Assembly: GCF_000813725.1 (NCBI RefSeq)
Contig: NZ_JWLD01000052.1
Location: 1-54,667, forward strand
Source: Leisingera sp. ANG-Vp
GTDB taxonomy: Bacteria > Pseudomonadota > Alphaproteobacteria > Rhodobacterales > Rhodobacteraceae
DNA: 54,667 nucleotides
Reading direction: 5' to 3'
The notes beneath the pieces were generated by a model that saw only the letters and a program-made list of their open reading frames with translations, had not been told where the DNA came from and did not search any database. Of this stretch, positions 15,338-22,805 are shown in pieces (positions within the stretch are counted from its first letter, which is position 1; every line of letters begins with the position of its first letter). A program made the translations under genes and the position numbers.

Positions 15338-16647
15338 TAGTCCCTCCGGTAAACGGGTTCGCCCGCCACAAATGTCGCCTCGACCCGGCCCTGCATCCGC
15401 TGGCCGTCATAGGGGGTGTTCTGCGATTTCGAACGCAGCTTGAAACGGTCCAGCACAAAAGGCACGTCTGCGTCGAACAGGACCAGATCCGCGGGCGCGC
15501 CTGCCTCAAGACGGCCGCCTTCCAGCCCCAGGCGCTTTGCCGGGTTCAGTGACATGGCGCGGAACAGGGCGGGCAGATCCAAGAGCTCCGCATGGTACAG
15601 GCGCAGCGCCGCCGGCAGCAGCGTCTCCAGCGCCACCGCGCCGGCGGCGGCTTCTTCAAACGGCAGCCGCTTGCTTTCCTCGTCCTGCGGCGTGTGCATC
15701 GAGGAGATGATGTCGATCAGCCCCGAGCGAACCGCCTCAACCACCGCCAGCCGGTCGTCTTCGGAGCGCAGCGGCGGCTTCACCTTGAAGAAGCTGCGGT
15801 AGCCGGCCACGTCCAGTTCATTCAGCGTCAGGTGATGGATCGAGGTGCCCGCGGTGATATCCAGCCCGTTGGCCTTGGCGCGTTCCAGCGCGGGCAGGGC
15901 GCGCGCTGTGGTGATCTGGTCGGCATGGTACCTGGCGCCGGTCATCTCCAGCAGTGCAATGTCGCGGTCCAGCCCCATCCGCTCCGCCATCGGCGACACC
16001 GCAGGCAGGCCATAGAGGGCTGCGAATTTGCCGCTGGTGGCGGCGGCGCCCTTGCTCAGAACCGGCTCCTGCGGATGCGCGATAACCAAAGCACCGCAGG
16101 AACGGGCATAAGTCAGCGCACGCTGAAACACTTTGGTATTGGCCACCACGTGGTCGCAGTCGGAAAAGGCCACTGCGCCGGCATCCATCAGGAAGCCGAT
16201 CTCGGTCATCTCACGGCCCTCGCGGCCCTTGGTCAGCGCCGCCATCGGCAGCACGTTCACTGGTGTGTCGGCCTGGGCGCGGCGGGTGACAAACTCCAGC
16301 GTTTCCGGGCTGTCGATTGCAGGCGCGGTATCGGGGCGGGTAACGATGGTGGTGACACCGCCCGCCGCCGCCGCAAGGCCCGCGGACTTATAGCTTTCCT
16401 TGTGCCGTTCGCCGGGCTCGCAGACCTTGACGCCGATGTCGACAATCCCCGGCGCCAGGCACTTGCCGCCGCAGTCCTGAATGGCGGCCTCTTCCGGCTT
16501 GACGCCATGCGCGGCCAGCAGCTGTTCAGGGCTGGCAGCATTTTTCTCAACCGCCGCGATCCGCCCGTTCCGGACCAGAACAGCGCCGGGCGTTTCGGTG
16601 CCTGCTTCCGGGTCGATCAGGCGGGCATTGGTGAACAGAGTGGTCAT
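15337..16647 (-). CDS. Dihydroorotase-like protein, probably non-catalytic (PyrC' type)
   Basis: The 436-residue amidohydrolase-fold protein is clearly related to dihydroorotase and lies in a chain with pyrB. However, the metal-binding HxH of strand 1 is absent: the place where active enzymes read DxHxHxRxPG here reads DIGVKVCEPG. The catalytic Asp region DHAPH is SMHTPQ. SIHHLTLNE and AHPQEP keep some histidines. In Pseudomonas an inactive dihydroorotase homologue (PyrC') is needed to assemble aspartate carbamoyltransferase (established knowledge). The same structural role is the best inference here, with a working dihydroorotase encoded elsewhere. The start overlaps the upstream stop as ATGA. 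Confidence 0.85.
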   Translation of the reverse strand: MTTLFTNARLIDPEAGTETPGAVLVRNGRIAAVEKNAASPEQLLAAHGVKPEEAAIQDCGGKCLAPGIVDIGVKVCEPGERHKESYKSAGLAAAAGGVTTIVTRPDTAPAIDSPETLEFVTRRAQADTPVNVLPMAALTKGREGREMTEIGFLMDAGAVAFSDCDHVVANTKVFQRALTYARSCGALVIAHPQEPVLSKGAAATSGKFAALYGLPAVSPMAERMGLDRDIALLEMTGARYHADQITTARALPALERAKANGLDITAGTSIHHLTLNELDVAGYRSFFKVKPPLRSEDDRLAVVEAVRSGLIDIISSMHTPQDEESKRLPFEEAAAGAVALETLLPAALRLYHAELLDLPALFRAMSLNPAKRLGLEGGRLEAGAPADLVLFDADVPFVLDRFKLRSKSQNTPYDGQRMQGRVEATFVAGEPVYRRD

Positions 16648-17027
16648 GCCTTGGCTCTTTCAATTGCGTTGAGGGTCGCGGCCGGGTCGGCCTGGTATTT
16701 GATCAGGTGCTTGTCGCCGCTTTTGGTGATGACCTGCACGTAGCTGCCCATGGTCTTGACAGCTTCAATCTGGCTGACCTGAACTGAGCGCCCGGCAGGG
16801 CCTGTCAGGGTTTCCTTGGTCAGGGTCCAGACCACGGCCAGCTCTTCGCTGGCCATGTACCAGCCGCGCAGGCCGATTGCGGCCAGCCCGCCAACAGCGC
16901 CGGTCCAGATATGCGGGCTGCCGATAGCCCACAGCAGGGCCATCGCACCGCCCATGCCAACCGCCGCCATCCAGGCATGCGCCCGGACATAGGCGCGGCG
17001 GTCCGGCGTGAAAGAGGTTTCCTCCAT
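16644..17027 (-). CDS. Small membrane protein with PH-like domain
   Basis: The 127-residue protein has a hydrophobic hairpin (about 18-58) and a C-terminal domain (about 64-122) that reads like a bacterial PH-type fold: LTKETLTGPAGRSVQVSQIE, then VKTMGSYVQVITKSGDKHLI. It is translationally linked on both sides (one-base overlap upstream, ATGA with the pyrC-like gene). Function unknown. The conserved place between pyrB and the pyrC-like gene could be chance of operon packing or a membrane link for the pathway. Confidence 0.75.
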   Translation of the reverse strand: MEETSFTPDRRAYVRAHAWMAAVGMGGAMALLWAIGSPHIWTGAVGGLAAIGLRGWYMASEELAVVWTLTKETLTGPAGRSVQVSQIEAVKTMGSYVQVITKSGDKHLIKYQADPAATLNAIERAKA

Positions 17028-17560
17028 CAGAACACCAGCGCCCAGATCAAAAGCGCAATCAGGGTCATGACCACAGTAAACAACGTGGCCCCGATGCGGC
17101 GGGCCTGCGCGCGGGCCTGGCGCGGGGAGAGCTTCGGCGCAGAATAGGGTTTGGCGCTTTCGGCGCTTGCAGGCGCGGCGCTCCAATTGGTCCGGCGCTC
17201 GCCATAGGTGCCTTTGAGCACGATCTGCTCCGCCGGGGTTAGCCGCACCTCCTTGCCATCAAAGGCGCGGGAACGGATCAGCAGCACGTGGCCCTCGAGC
17301 CCTCGCAGCATCTCGCGGTCTTCCTCGACCTGCACCCGCGGCACGCCGCAGCCTTCCGTCAGGTAGCCGGTCAGGCCGATGTCCTCCAGATCGGAGACCG
17401 GGAAGACCTCCGCCTGATCCATGTCCAGCGTTTCAATGCCCAATACCTGCGCCAGCGCGCCGGGCTCTTTCAGGAACGCCGCCTGCTCCGGCCGCATTTC
17501 AAGCGCAAACAGCCGGATTACGCCGCGTTCGCCTGCCGGGATATGGATGACACCTTCCAA
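17027..17560 (-). CDS. Hypothetical protein with C-terminal membrane anchor
   Basis: The 177-residue protein has a soluble N-terminal domain (about 1-120) of mixed alpha/beta character, a Ser/Ala/Pro linker (about 123-145) and a single C-terminal hydrophobic helix (about 155-176), as in tail-anchored proteins. It starts six bases after pyrB ends and overlaps the next start by one base. No family is recognised. Confidence 0.75.
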   Translation of the reverse strand: MEGVIHIPAGERGVIRLFALEMRPEQAAFLKEPGALAQVLGIETLDMDQAEVFPVSDLEDIGLTGYLTEGCGVPRVQVEEDREMLRGLEGHVLLIRSRAFDGKEVRLTPAEQIVLKGTYGERRTNWSAAPASAESAKPYSAPKLSPRQARAQARRIGATLFTVVMTLIALLIWALVF

Positions 17561-17565
17561 CCGGC

Positions 17566-18516
17566 TCAGCCTGCTTTGGCCTGGCGCTCGGCGCGCAGGT
17601 TGCGGGCCAGGAGGTCCATCGCGGCCATCCGCACGGCAACGCCCATCTCGACCTGCTCCTGAATGACCGAGCGGTTGATGTCGTCCGCCAGCGTCCCGTC
17701 AATCTCAACCCCGCGGTTCATCGGGCCGGGATGCATGACAATGGCATCGGGCTTGGCCTGCGCCAGCTTGTCGGCGTCCAGCCCGTAACGGTGGTAGTAT
17801 TCGCGCTCCGAGGGGATGAAGCCGCCGTCCATGCGTTCCTTCTGCAGCCGCAGCATCATCACCACGTCCACGTCCTTGAGGCCTTCGCGCATGTCGTCAT
17901 AAATCTCGGCTCCGAACTCGGCGAACTGGCCGGGCACCAGGGTCGGCGGGCCGATCAGGCGGATGCGGTTTTCCATCTTGCCGAGCAGGATCAGGTTCGA
18001 CCGTGCGACGCGGCTATGGGCAATATCGCCGCAGATCGCGATGTTCAGCCGGTGCAGGCGCCCCTTGGAGCGGCGGATGGTCAGTGCGTCCAGCAGCGCC
18101 TGGGTCGGGTGCTCATGCTTGCCGTCGCCGGCATTCAGCACCGCGCAGTTCACCTTCTGCGCCAAGAGGTCGACAGCGCCGGAATGCGGGTGCCGCACCA
18201 CCAAGAGGTCCGGGTGCATCGCATTCAGCGTCATCGCAGTGTCGATCAGGGTTTCGCCCTTTTTGATCGACGACGCCTGCATCGCCATGTTCATCACATC
18301 GGCGCCCAGCCGCTTGCCAGCCAGCTCGAAACTGGCCTGGGTGCGGGTGGAGTTCTCGAAGAACATGTTGATCTGGGTAAGCCCCGCCAGCACGTCGGAG
18401 TGTTTCTCCGGGCGGCGGTTCAGCGCCACATAGTCGTCAGCCAGATCGAGGATCGCGGTGATCTCATGCGGCTTCAGCGGTTCGATGCCAAGCAGGTGGC
18501 GGTGTTCGAAGGACAT
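17566..18516 (-). CDS. pyrB: Aspartate carbamoyltransferase catalytic subunit PyrB
   Basis: The 316-residue protein condenses carbamoyl phosphate with aspartate, the committed step of pyrimidine synthesis. The carbamoyl-phosphate loop [13 protein letters not shown] (about 52-64) and the [12 protein letters not shown] segment (about 134-145) are intact. The aspartate-binding [10 protein letters not shown] is near residue 265. No pyrI is next to it; instead an inactive-looking dihydroorotase homologue follows three genes on, which fits the class of ATCases built on PyrB plus PyrC'. It heads a tight six-gene minus-strand chain ending at 14460. Confidence 0.96.
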   Translation of the reverse strand: MSFEHRHLLGIEPLKPHEITAILDLADDYVALNRRPEKHSDVLAGLTQINMFFENSTRTQASFELAGKRLGADVMNMAMQASSIKKGETLIDTAMTLNAMHPDLLVVRHPHSGAVDLLAQKVNCAVLNAGDGKHEHPTQALLDALTIRRSKGRLHRLNIAICGDIAHSRVARSNLILLGKMENRIRLIGPPTLVPGQFAEFGAEIYDDMREGLKDVDVVMMLRLQKERMDGGFIPSEREYYHRYGLDADKLAQAKPDAIVMHPGPMNRGVEIDGTLADDINRSVIQEQVEMGVAVRMAAMDLLARNLRAERQAKAG

Positions 18517-18574
18517 ATGGGGCAGCTCCGCTTGATTTGCGGGCTCTTATAGGCGGGGTGTGCAGGGCGGGCAA

Positions 18575-18627
18575 CGGCCTGCTGCGCCGCAGGCCGGGGA
18601 ATTTGAGTATTTGCAGCAAGATGAAAG
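18575..18627. repeat. Hairpin plus GAGTATTTGCAGCAAGATGAA motif (solo fourth R1 module)
   Basis: An 8-bp hairpin CGGCCTGC/GCAGGCCG (18575-18596) is followed by the motif GAGTATTTGCAGCAAGATGA (from 18605). It resembles GAGTATTTGCAACCAGAAAG at 28318 and, reversed, the CTTTCTGGTC-GAAATAC module of the R1 copies at 39726 and 47103. It lies in the divergent gap between pyrB and the uracil-DNA glycosylase gene, unlike the full R1 copies. Confidence 0.45.
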
Positions 18628-18670
18628 GGGAGGTGTTCCGCTTGCCCGGCGGGCGGGGTAGCTTGGGCGC

Positions 18671-19435
18671 ATGGAATCGGCATTGGATTACTGGAGCGCC
18701 AAGGCGCTGTTGGAGTGGCAGGTTGAGCTTGGCGCCACCGAGGCGCTGTGCGACGAGCCTGTCGACCGCTATGCGCTGGAGCAGGCAGCGCCCAAGCCGA
18801 AACCGGGCGCTGCGCCGGCACCGCCGCCCAAACCCAAGGAAATTGATCCCGTTGACGTCGCCAAAAAGGCTGCCAAGGGTGCTGCCTCGCTGCCGGCCTT
18901 GCGCGATGCTATGGACGGTTTCACTCACTGCGATCTGAAGCGCGGTGCGCGCAATCTGGTGTTCTCGGACGGGCAGGCGGGCGCGCGGGTGATGATCATC
19001 GGCGAAGCGCCGGGCCGGGACGAAGACCTGCAGGGAAAACCCTTTGTCGGCCGCGCCGGGCAGCTTCTGGACAGGATGCTGGAGGCGATCGGCCTCAGCC
19101 GCGCAGAGAGCGTCTATATCACCAACGTCCTGCCCTGGCGGCCGCCGCAGAACCGCGATCCGCTGCCGGTGGAAATTGCCATGCTGACACCGTTCCTGGA
19201 GCGGCATGTGGCATTGGCAGAGCCGGATATCCTGGTTCTGATGGGCAATATCAGCTGCCAGGCCGTGCTTGGGAAACGCGGGATCACCCGGCTGCGCGGC
19301 AACTGGGACCAGGCCTGGGGTAAACCGGTCATGCCGATGTTCCACCCGGCCTACCTTCTGCGCCAGCCGCATCAGAAGCGGATGGCCTGGGCGGATCTCC
19401 TGGAACTGAAAGCGCGGCTGGGCGCCTTGTCCTGA
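18671..19435 (+). CDS. Uracil-DNA glycosylase, family 4-like
   Basis: The 254-residue protein should excise uracil from DNA. After an N-terminal variable region with an Ala/Pro-rich linker (about 45-58), the glycosylase domain shows GEAPGRDEDLQGKPFVG (about 113-129), NVLPWRPPQNR (about 154-164) and MFHPAYLLRQP (about 222-232). Classical family 4 enzymes bind a 4Fe-4S cluster with four cysteines. Here only the one in HCDLKRGARNL is near an expected place; the KCRPP-type Cys is Trp (PWRPP) and the following ligand is absent. Cluster loss is therefore likely. Next to it are a phosphoesterase and an exporter. Confidence 0.9.
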   Translation: MESALDYWSAKALLEWQVELGATEALCDEPVDRYALEQAAPKPKPGAAPAPPPKPKEIDPVDVAKKAAKGAASLPALRDAMDGFTHCDLKRGARNLVFSDGQAGARVMIIGEAPGRDEDLQGKPFVGRAGQLLDRMLEAIGLSRAESVYITNVLPWRPPQNRDPLPVEIAMLTPFLERHVALAEPDILVLMGNISCQAVLGKRGITRLRGNWDQAWGKPVMPMFHPAYLLRQPHQKRMAWADLLELKARLGALS

Positions 19436-19445
19436 GGAGGCGTTC

Positions 19446-20045
19446 GTGAAGATCCTCGCCTTTTCCGACCTGCATCTTTCCAGTGCACACGCGGCAGAGA
19501 TCGTCGCGGCCAGCGCAGAGGCTGATTTGGTGATCGGTGCGGGTGATTTCTGCAATATGCGGCGCGGCCTGGACCGGGCGGCGGCGATGCTGGCGGGTCT
19601 GAAGGCGCCGATGGTGGCGGTGCCTGGCAATGGCGAAAGTGCAGAGGAACTGAGAGCTGCGGAATTTTCTAACACGACTGTTTTGCATGGGGACGAGTGC
19701 GAATTCGAAGGCGTGCGCCTCTTCGGTCTCGGCTATGGCGTGCCGCAAACCCCCTTTGGCAGCTGGTCCTGCGATCTGAGCGAGGCGCAGGCTGAAGGAA
19801 TGCTGGCGGCTTGCGGTCATGCGGACATCCTGATTTCCCATTCGCCGCCAAAGGGCTTCGGCGATGTGACTTCGGGCGGGATCCCGGTGGGGTCCACTGC
19901 GGTCCTGGCAGCGACGGAGCGGATCCAGCCGCAGCTCCTGCTCTGCGGCCATGTGCATGATTGCTGGGGCTTTCGCGGCAGCTTAGGAAAAACGCAGGTG
20001 GCCAATCTTGGCCCCGCGGTGAACTGGTTTGAGGTGAACCCATGA
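19446..20045 (+). CDS. Calcineurin-type metallophosphoesterase
   Basis: The 199-residue protein has the ordered metal motifs of the family: FSDLHLS (5-11, Asp and His), GAGDFCN (about 33-39), VPGNGE (about 59-64, with the usual Asn), SHSPPKG (about 129-135) and CGHVHD (about 160-165). It probably hydrolyses a phosphodiester or phosphomonoester; the substrate is unknown. The GTG start follows TGAGGAGG closely, only 11 bases after the glycosylase gene. The stop overlaps the LysE start as ATGA. Confidence 0.9.
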   Translation: MKILAFSDLHLSSAHAAEIVAASAEADLVIGAGDFCNMRRGLDRAAAMLAGLKAPMVAVPGNGESAEELRAAEFSNTTVLHGDECEFEGVRLFGLGYGVPQTPFGSWSCDLSEAQAEGMLAACGHADILISHSPPKGFGDVTSGGIPVGSTAVLAATERIQPQLLLCGHVHDCWGFRGSLGKTQVANLGPAVNWFEVNP

Positions 20046-20662
20046 TCGACGCGGTAACTCTGCTGGCGTTCATCCCGGCGGCGCTGGCGCTGAACCTGAC
20101 CCCGGGAGCGGACATGATGTTCTGCCTGGGCCAGGGGCTGCGTTCCGGGCGCGGTGCAGCAGTGGCAGCCAGTGCCGGGATCTCGGTCGGCAGCATGGTG
20201 CATGTGGCGCTTGCAGGATTGGGACTGGGTGCGGTGGTTTCGGCCATGCCTGCGCTGTTTGATGTGATCCGCTGGATTGGCGTGGCCTATCTGCTCTACC
20301 TCGCCTGGGGCGCTCTGCGCGGGGGGCTGGCTTCGGATGAGCTGCCTGAACGGCGCGGCGCCAGCGCCTTCCGCAGCGGGCTTTTGGTCAACCTTGCCAA
20401 CCCCAAGGTGATCCTGTTTGTGCTCGCCTTCGTGCCGCAGTTTGTGAAGCCGGAAGCCGGGCCGGTGCTGGCCCAGTTCCTGATCTTCGGGCTGATCCTG
20501 GCCGTAGGCGGTTTTTTCATTAACGGTCTGGTGGGCATCTTTGCGGGCCAGGCCGGGCAGCGGCTTACGGGCTCGCCAGTGTTTGCACGCTGGCTGGGCC
20601 GGGTCTCGGCCGGAATTTTTGCAGGGCTGGCCGTGCGGCTGGCAGTCATGGAGAGAGCCTAA
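20042..20662 (+). CDS. LysE/RhtB-family amino acid exporter
   Basis: The 206-residue inner-membrane protein has about six hydrophobic helices. The family signature NLTPGADMMFCLGQGLRSGRGAAVAAS (quoted in part) lies at about 19-45, and NLANPKVILFVLAFVPQF (about 117-134) is the second conserved region. It should export an amino acid or homoserine lactone-like compound by proton antiport. It is coupled to the phosphoesterase before it and abuts moaB after it. Confidence 0.92.
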   Translation: MIDAVTLLAFIPAALALNLTPGADMMFCLGQGLRSGRGAAVAASAGISVGSMVHVALAGLGLGAVVSAMPALFDVIRWIGVAYLLYLAWGALRGGLASDELPERRGASAFRSGLLVNLANPKVILFVLAFVPQFVKPEAGPVLAQFLIFGLILAVGGFFINGLVGIFAGQAGQRLTGSPVFARWLGRVSAGIFAGLAVRLAVMERA

Positions 20663-21205
20663 ATGTCCCGGATCGACGAAAGCATGGAATTCATCCCTGT
20701 CCGCATTGCCGTGCTGACGGTCTCGGATACCCGCAAGATGGAGGACGACCGCTCTGGCCAGGTGCTGGTCGACCGGCTGCGGGATGCGGGCCACACTCTG
20801 GCCGACCGCAAAATCATCCCGGATGAGCGGGCAGAGATTGCGGCGCAGCTGCGGGCCTGGATCGCCGATCCCAAGGTGGACGCAGTAATTTCCACCGGCG
20901 GCACCGGGCTGACAGGGCGCGACGTGACGGTGGAAGCGCACCGCGACGTCTATGAAAAGGAGATCGAGGCCTTCGGGACCGTCTTCACACTGGTATCGAT
21001 GCAGAAGATCGGCACCAGCGCGGTGCAGTCGCGGGCAACCGGCGGGGTTGCGGGCGGCACCTACCTGTTTGCGCTGCCCGGCAGCCCAGGCGCCTGCAAG
21101 GACGGCTGGGATGAAATCCTGTCAAAACAGCTTGATTACCGCCACCGCCCCTGCAATTTCGTGGAAATCATGCCCAGATTGGAGGAACATCTGCGACGGA
21201 AGTAA
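20663..21205 (+). CDS. moaB: Molybdenum cofactor biosynthesis protein MoaB
   Basis: The 180-residue protein has the MogA/MoaB fold that binds molybdopterin. VISTGGTGLTGRDVTVEA (about 74-91) holds the STGGTG molybdopterin loop, and LFALPGSPGACKDGWDEIL (about 134-152) is the second binding segment. MoaB proteins adenylate molybdopterin or play a related role. Its stop is followed by a palindrome that may end transcription. The rest of the pathway is at moaDE (left edge) and 35103-39717. Confidence 0.94.
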   Translation: MSRIDESMEFIPVRIAVLTVSDTRKMEDDRSGQVLVDRLRDAGHTLADRKIIPDERAEIAAQLRAWIADPKVDAVISTGGTGLTGRDVTVEAHRDVYEKEIEAFGTVFTLVSMQKIGTSAVQSRATGGVAGGTYLFALPGSPGACKDGWDEILSKQLDYRHRPCNFVEIMPRLEEHLRRK

Positions 21206-21231
21206 CCGTCTGCGGCGTGCAACCTCGAAAA

Positions 21232-21263
21232 CCCGCTCGGAAAATCGTATATTTCCAAGCGGG
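21232..21263. other. Imperfect palindrome between moaB and the RND operon
   Basis: CCCGCT...AGCGGG encloses a second dyad GGAAA...TTTCC around an A+T-rich centre (ATCGTATA). It could form a hairpin that ends the moaB transcript, although no T-run follows, or be an operator for the efflux genes starting at 21346. The sequence alone cannot decide. Confidence 0.4.
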
Positions 21264-21345
21264 CAAGTAATTGTGCCGTCTGAGCATTTGCGCTTGGGCA
21301 GGCCATCGGCGGTCCCGGCAGCACCCGCCACCGGAAGGGAGAGAC

Positions 21346-22800
21346 ATGCGCTTTTTGCGTCAGAGTATGACAGGGCTTTTCCTGGCGGCGGTTACGGCGG
21401 GTCTGCTGCTGTTTGCCGGGCAGATGATTTTCAACGCTATTGACGCGCAGCTGAACGCGGAACGCAAGGCGCCGCCGGTGCGCGAACGCGTCTTTGCCGT
21501 CAATGTTGTCGTGGCGGATCTGCAGACTGTTGCGCCGGAACTCACTGCCTTTGGCCGGGTCGAAAGCCGCCGCGCTTTGGAGCTGCGCACAGCTGTCGGC
21601 GGCCGGGTGGTGCAGCTGTCGGAAGATTTTGAGGAAGGCGGCAGGGTGCAGGCCGGCGAAGTGCTGGTGCAGATCGATCCCGCAGATGCGCAGGCGGCAC
21701 TGGACCGGGCTGAGGCCGATATGATGGATGCCCGCGCTGAAGAGCGCGATGCCGGCCGGGCACTGATTCTGGCGCAGGATGAATTGCAGGCCACCCAGGA
21801 CCAGGCGCAGCTGCGTGAACGCGCGTTCCAGCGGCAGGTGGATCTGCTGGACCGCGGCGTCGGTACCGCAGCCGCAGTTGAAACGGCGGAGCTTGCGGCG
21901 GTGCAGGGGCGCCAGACGGTGATCTCGCGCCGCCAGGCGGTCAGCCAGGCCGAGGCGCGTGCAGATCAGGCAGCCACCCGGGTGGCGCGCGCGCAGATTG
22001 CCTTGGACGAAGCGCGCCGGGATCTGGACGACACCACGATCACAGCGGGTTTCAACGGCACCCTGCAGGCGGTGACTTTGGTGCAGGGGCGGCTGGTTTC
22101 GGCCAACGAAAAGCTGGCGGATCTGGTGGACCCCAAGCTGCTGGAGGTGGCTTTCCGGGTTTCGACCGCGCAATACGCCCGGCTGCTGGACGCTGAGGGC
22201 CGGCTGCTGCGGGCGCCGGTGCGCGCAACACTGGATGCTGCAGGTGCCGGGCTCAGCGCCGCGGGGCAGATATCCCGCGCCAGCGGCGCTGCCGGGGACG
22301 GGCAGACGGGCCGGCTGGTCTATGCGCGGCTGGAAACAGCGCCGGGATTTGAGCCAGGGGATTTTGTCACGGTCAAGGTAACCGAGCCGGAGGTGGCTGC
22401 TGTGGCCCGGGTTCCGGCCTCGGCGCTGGGCGCGGATGGGTCGGTTCTGGTGCTGGGCGCAGAGGACCGGCTGGAGGCTCTTGCAGTGGAACTGGTGCGC
22501 CGCCAGGGCGATGACGTGCTGATCCGCGGTGCCGGGCTGGAAGGCCGCGAGGTTGTCACCGGGCGCACCCCGCTGCTGGGGGCCGGCATCAAGGTGCGCC
22601 CGCTGCGCCAGGGCGCCGAAGTGCAGGCACTGCCGGAGCTGATCGAACTGAGCGATGAACGCCGCGCCAAGCTGGTGGCCTTTGTCGAGAGCAACAGCCG
22701 GATGCCTTCGGAAATGAAGGAAAAGATGCTGGCGCAGCTGGCTGAGGCCAAGGTGCCCTCGCAGCTGGTGACCCGGATCGAATCCCGGATGGGAGGCTGA
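21346..22800 (+). CDS. RND efflux periplasmic adaptor (HlyD/AcrA family)
   Basis: The 484-residue protein has an N-terminal membrane anchor (about 9-30). The biotinyl-lipoyl halves are visible as GGRVVQLSEDFEEGGRVQAG (quoted in part) and ITAGFNGTLQAVTLVQGRLV (about 233-252), separated by a long coiled-coil hairpin (about 105-220) rich in Ala, Glu, Gln and Arg. A beta-barrel and membrane-proximal part follow. The last 50 residues form an extra helical tail. GGAAGGGAGAG precedes ATG 21346. It is followed after five bases by the RND pump. No outer-membrane channel gene is nearby. Confidence 0.92.
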   Translation: MRFLRQSMTGLFLAAVTAGLLLFAGQMIFNAIDAQLNAERKAPPVRERVFAVNVVVADLQTVAPELTAFGRVESRRALELRTAVGGRVVQLSEDFEEGGRVQAGEVLVQIDPADAQAALDRAEADMMDARAEERDAGRALILAQDELQATQDQAQLRERAFQRQVDLLDRGVGTAAAVETAELAAVQGRQTVISRRQAVSQAEARADQAATRVARAQIALDEARRDLDDTTITAGFNGTLQAVTLVQGRLVSANEKLADLVDPKLLEVAFRVSTAQYARLLDAEGRLLRAPVRATLDAAGAGLSAAGQISRASGAAGDGQTGRLVYARLETAPGFEPGDFVTVKVTEPEVAAVARVPASALGADGSVLVLGAEDRLEALAVELVRRQGDDVLIRGAGLEGREVVTGRTPLLGAGIKVRPLRQGAEVQALPELIELSDERRAKLVAFVESNSRMPSEMKEKMLAQLAEAKVPSQLVTRIESRMGG

Positions 22801-22805
22801 TCCCC

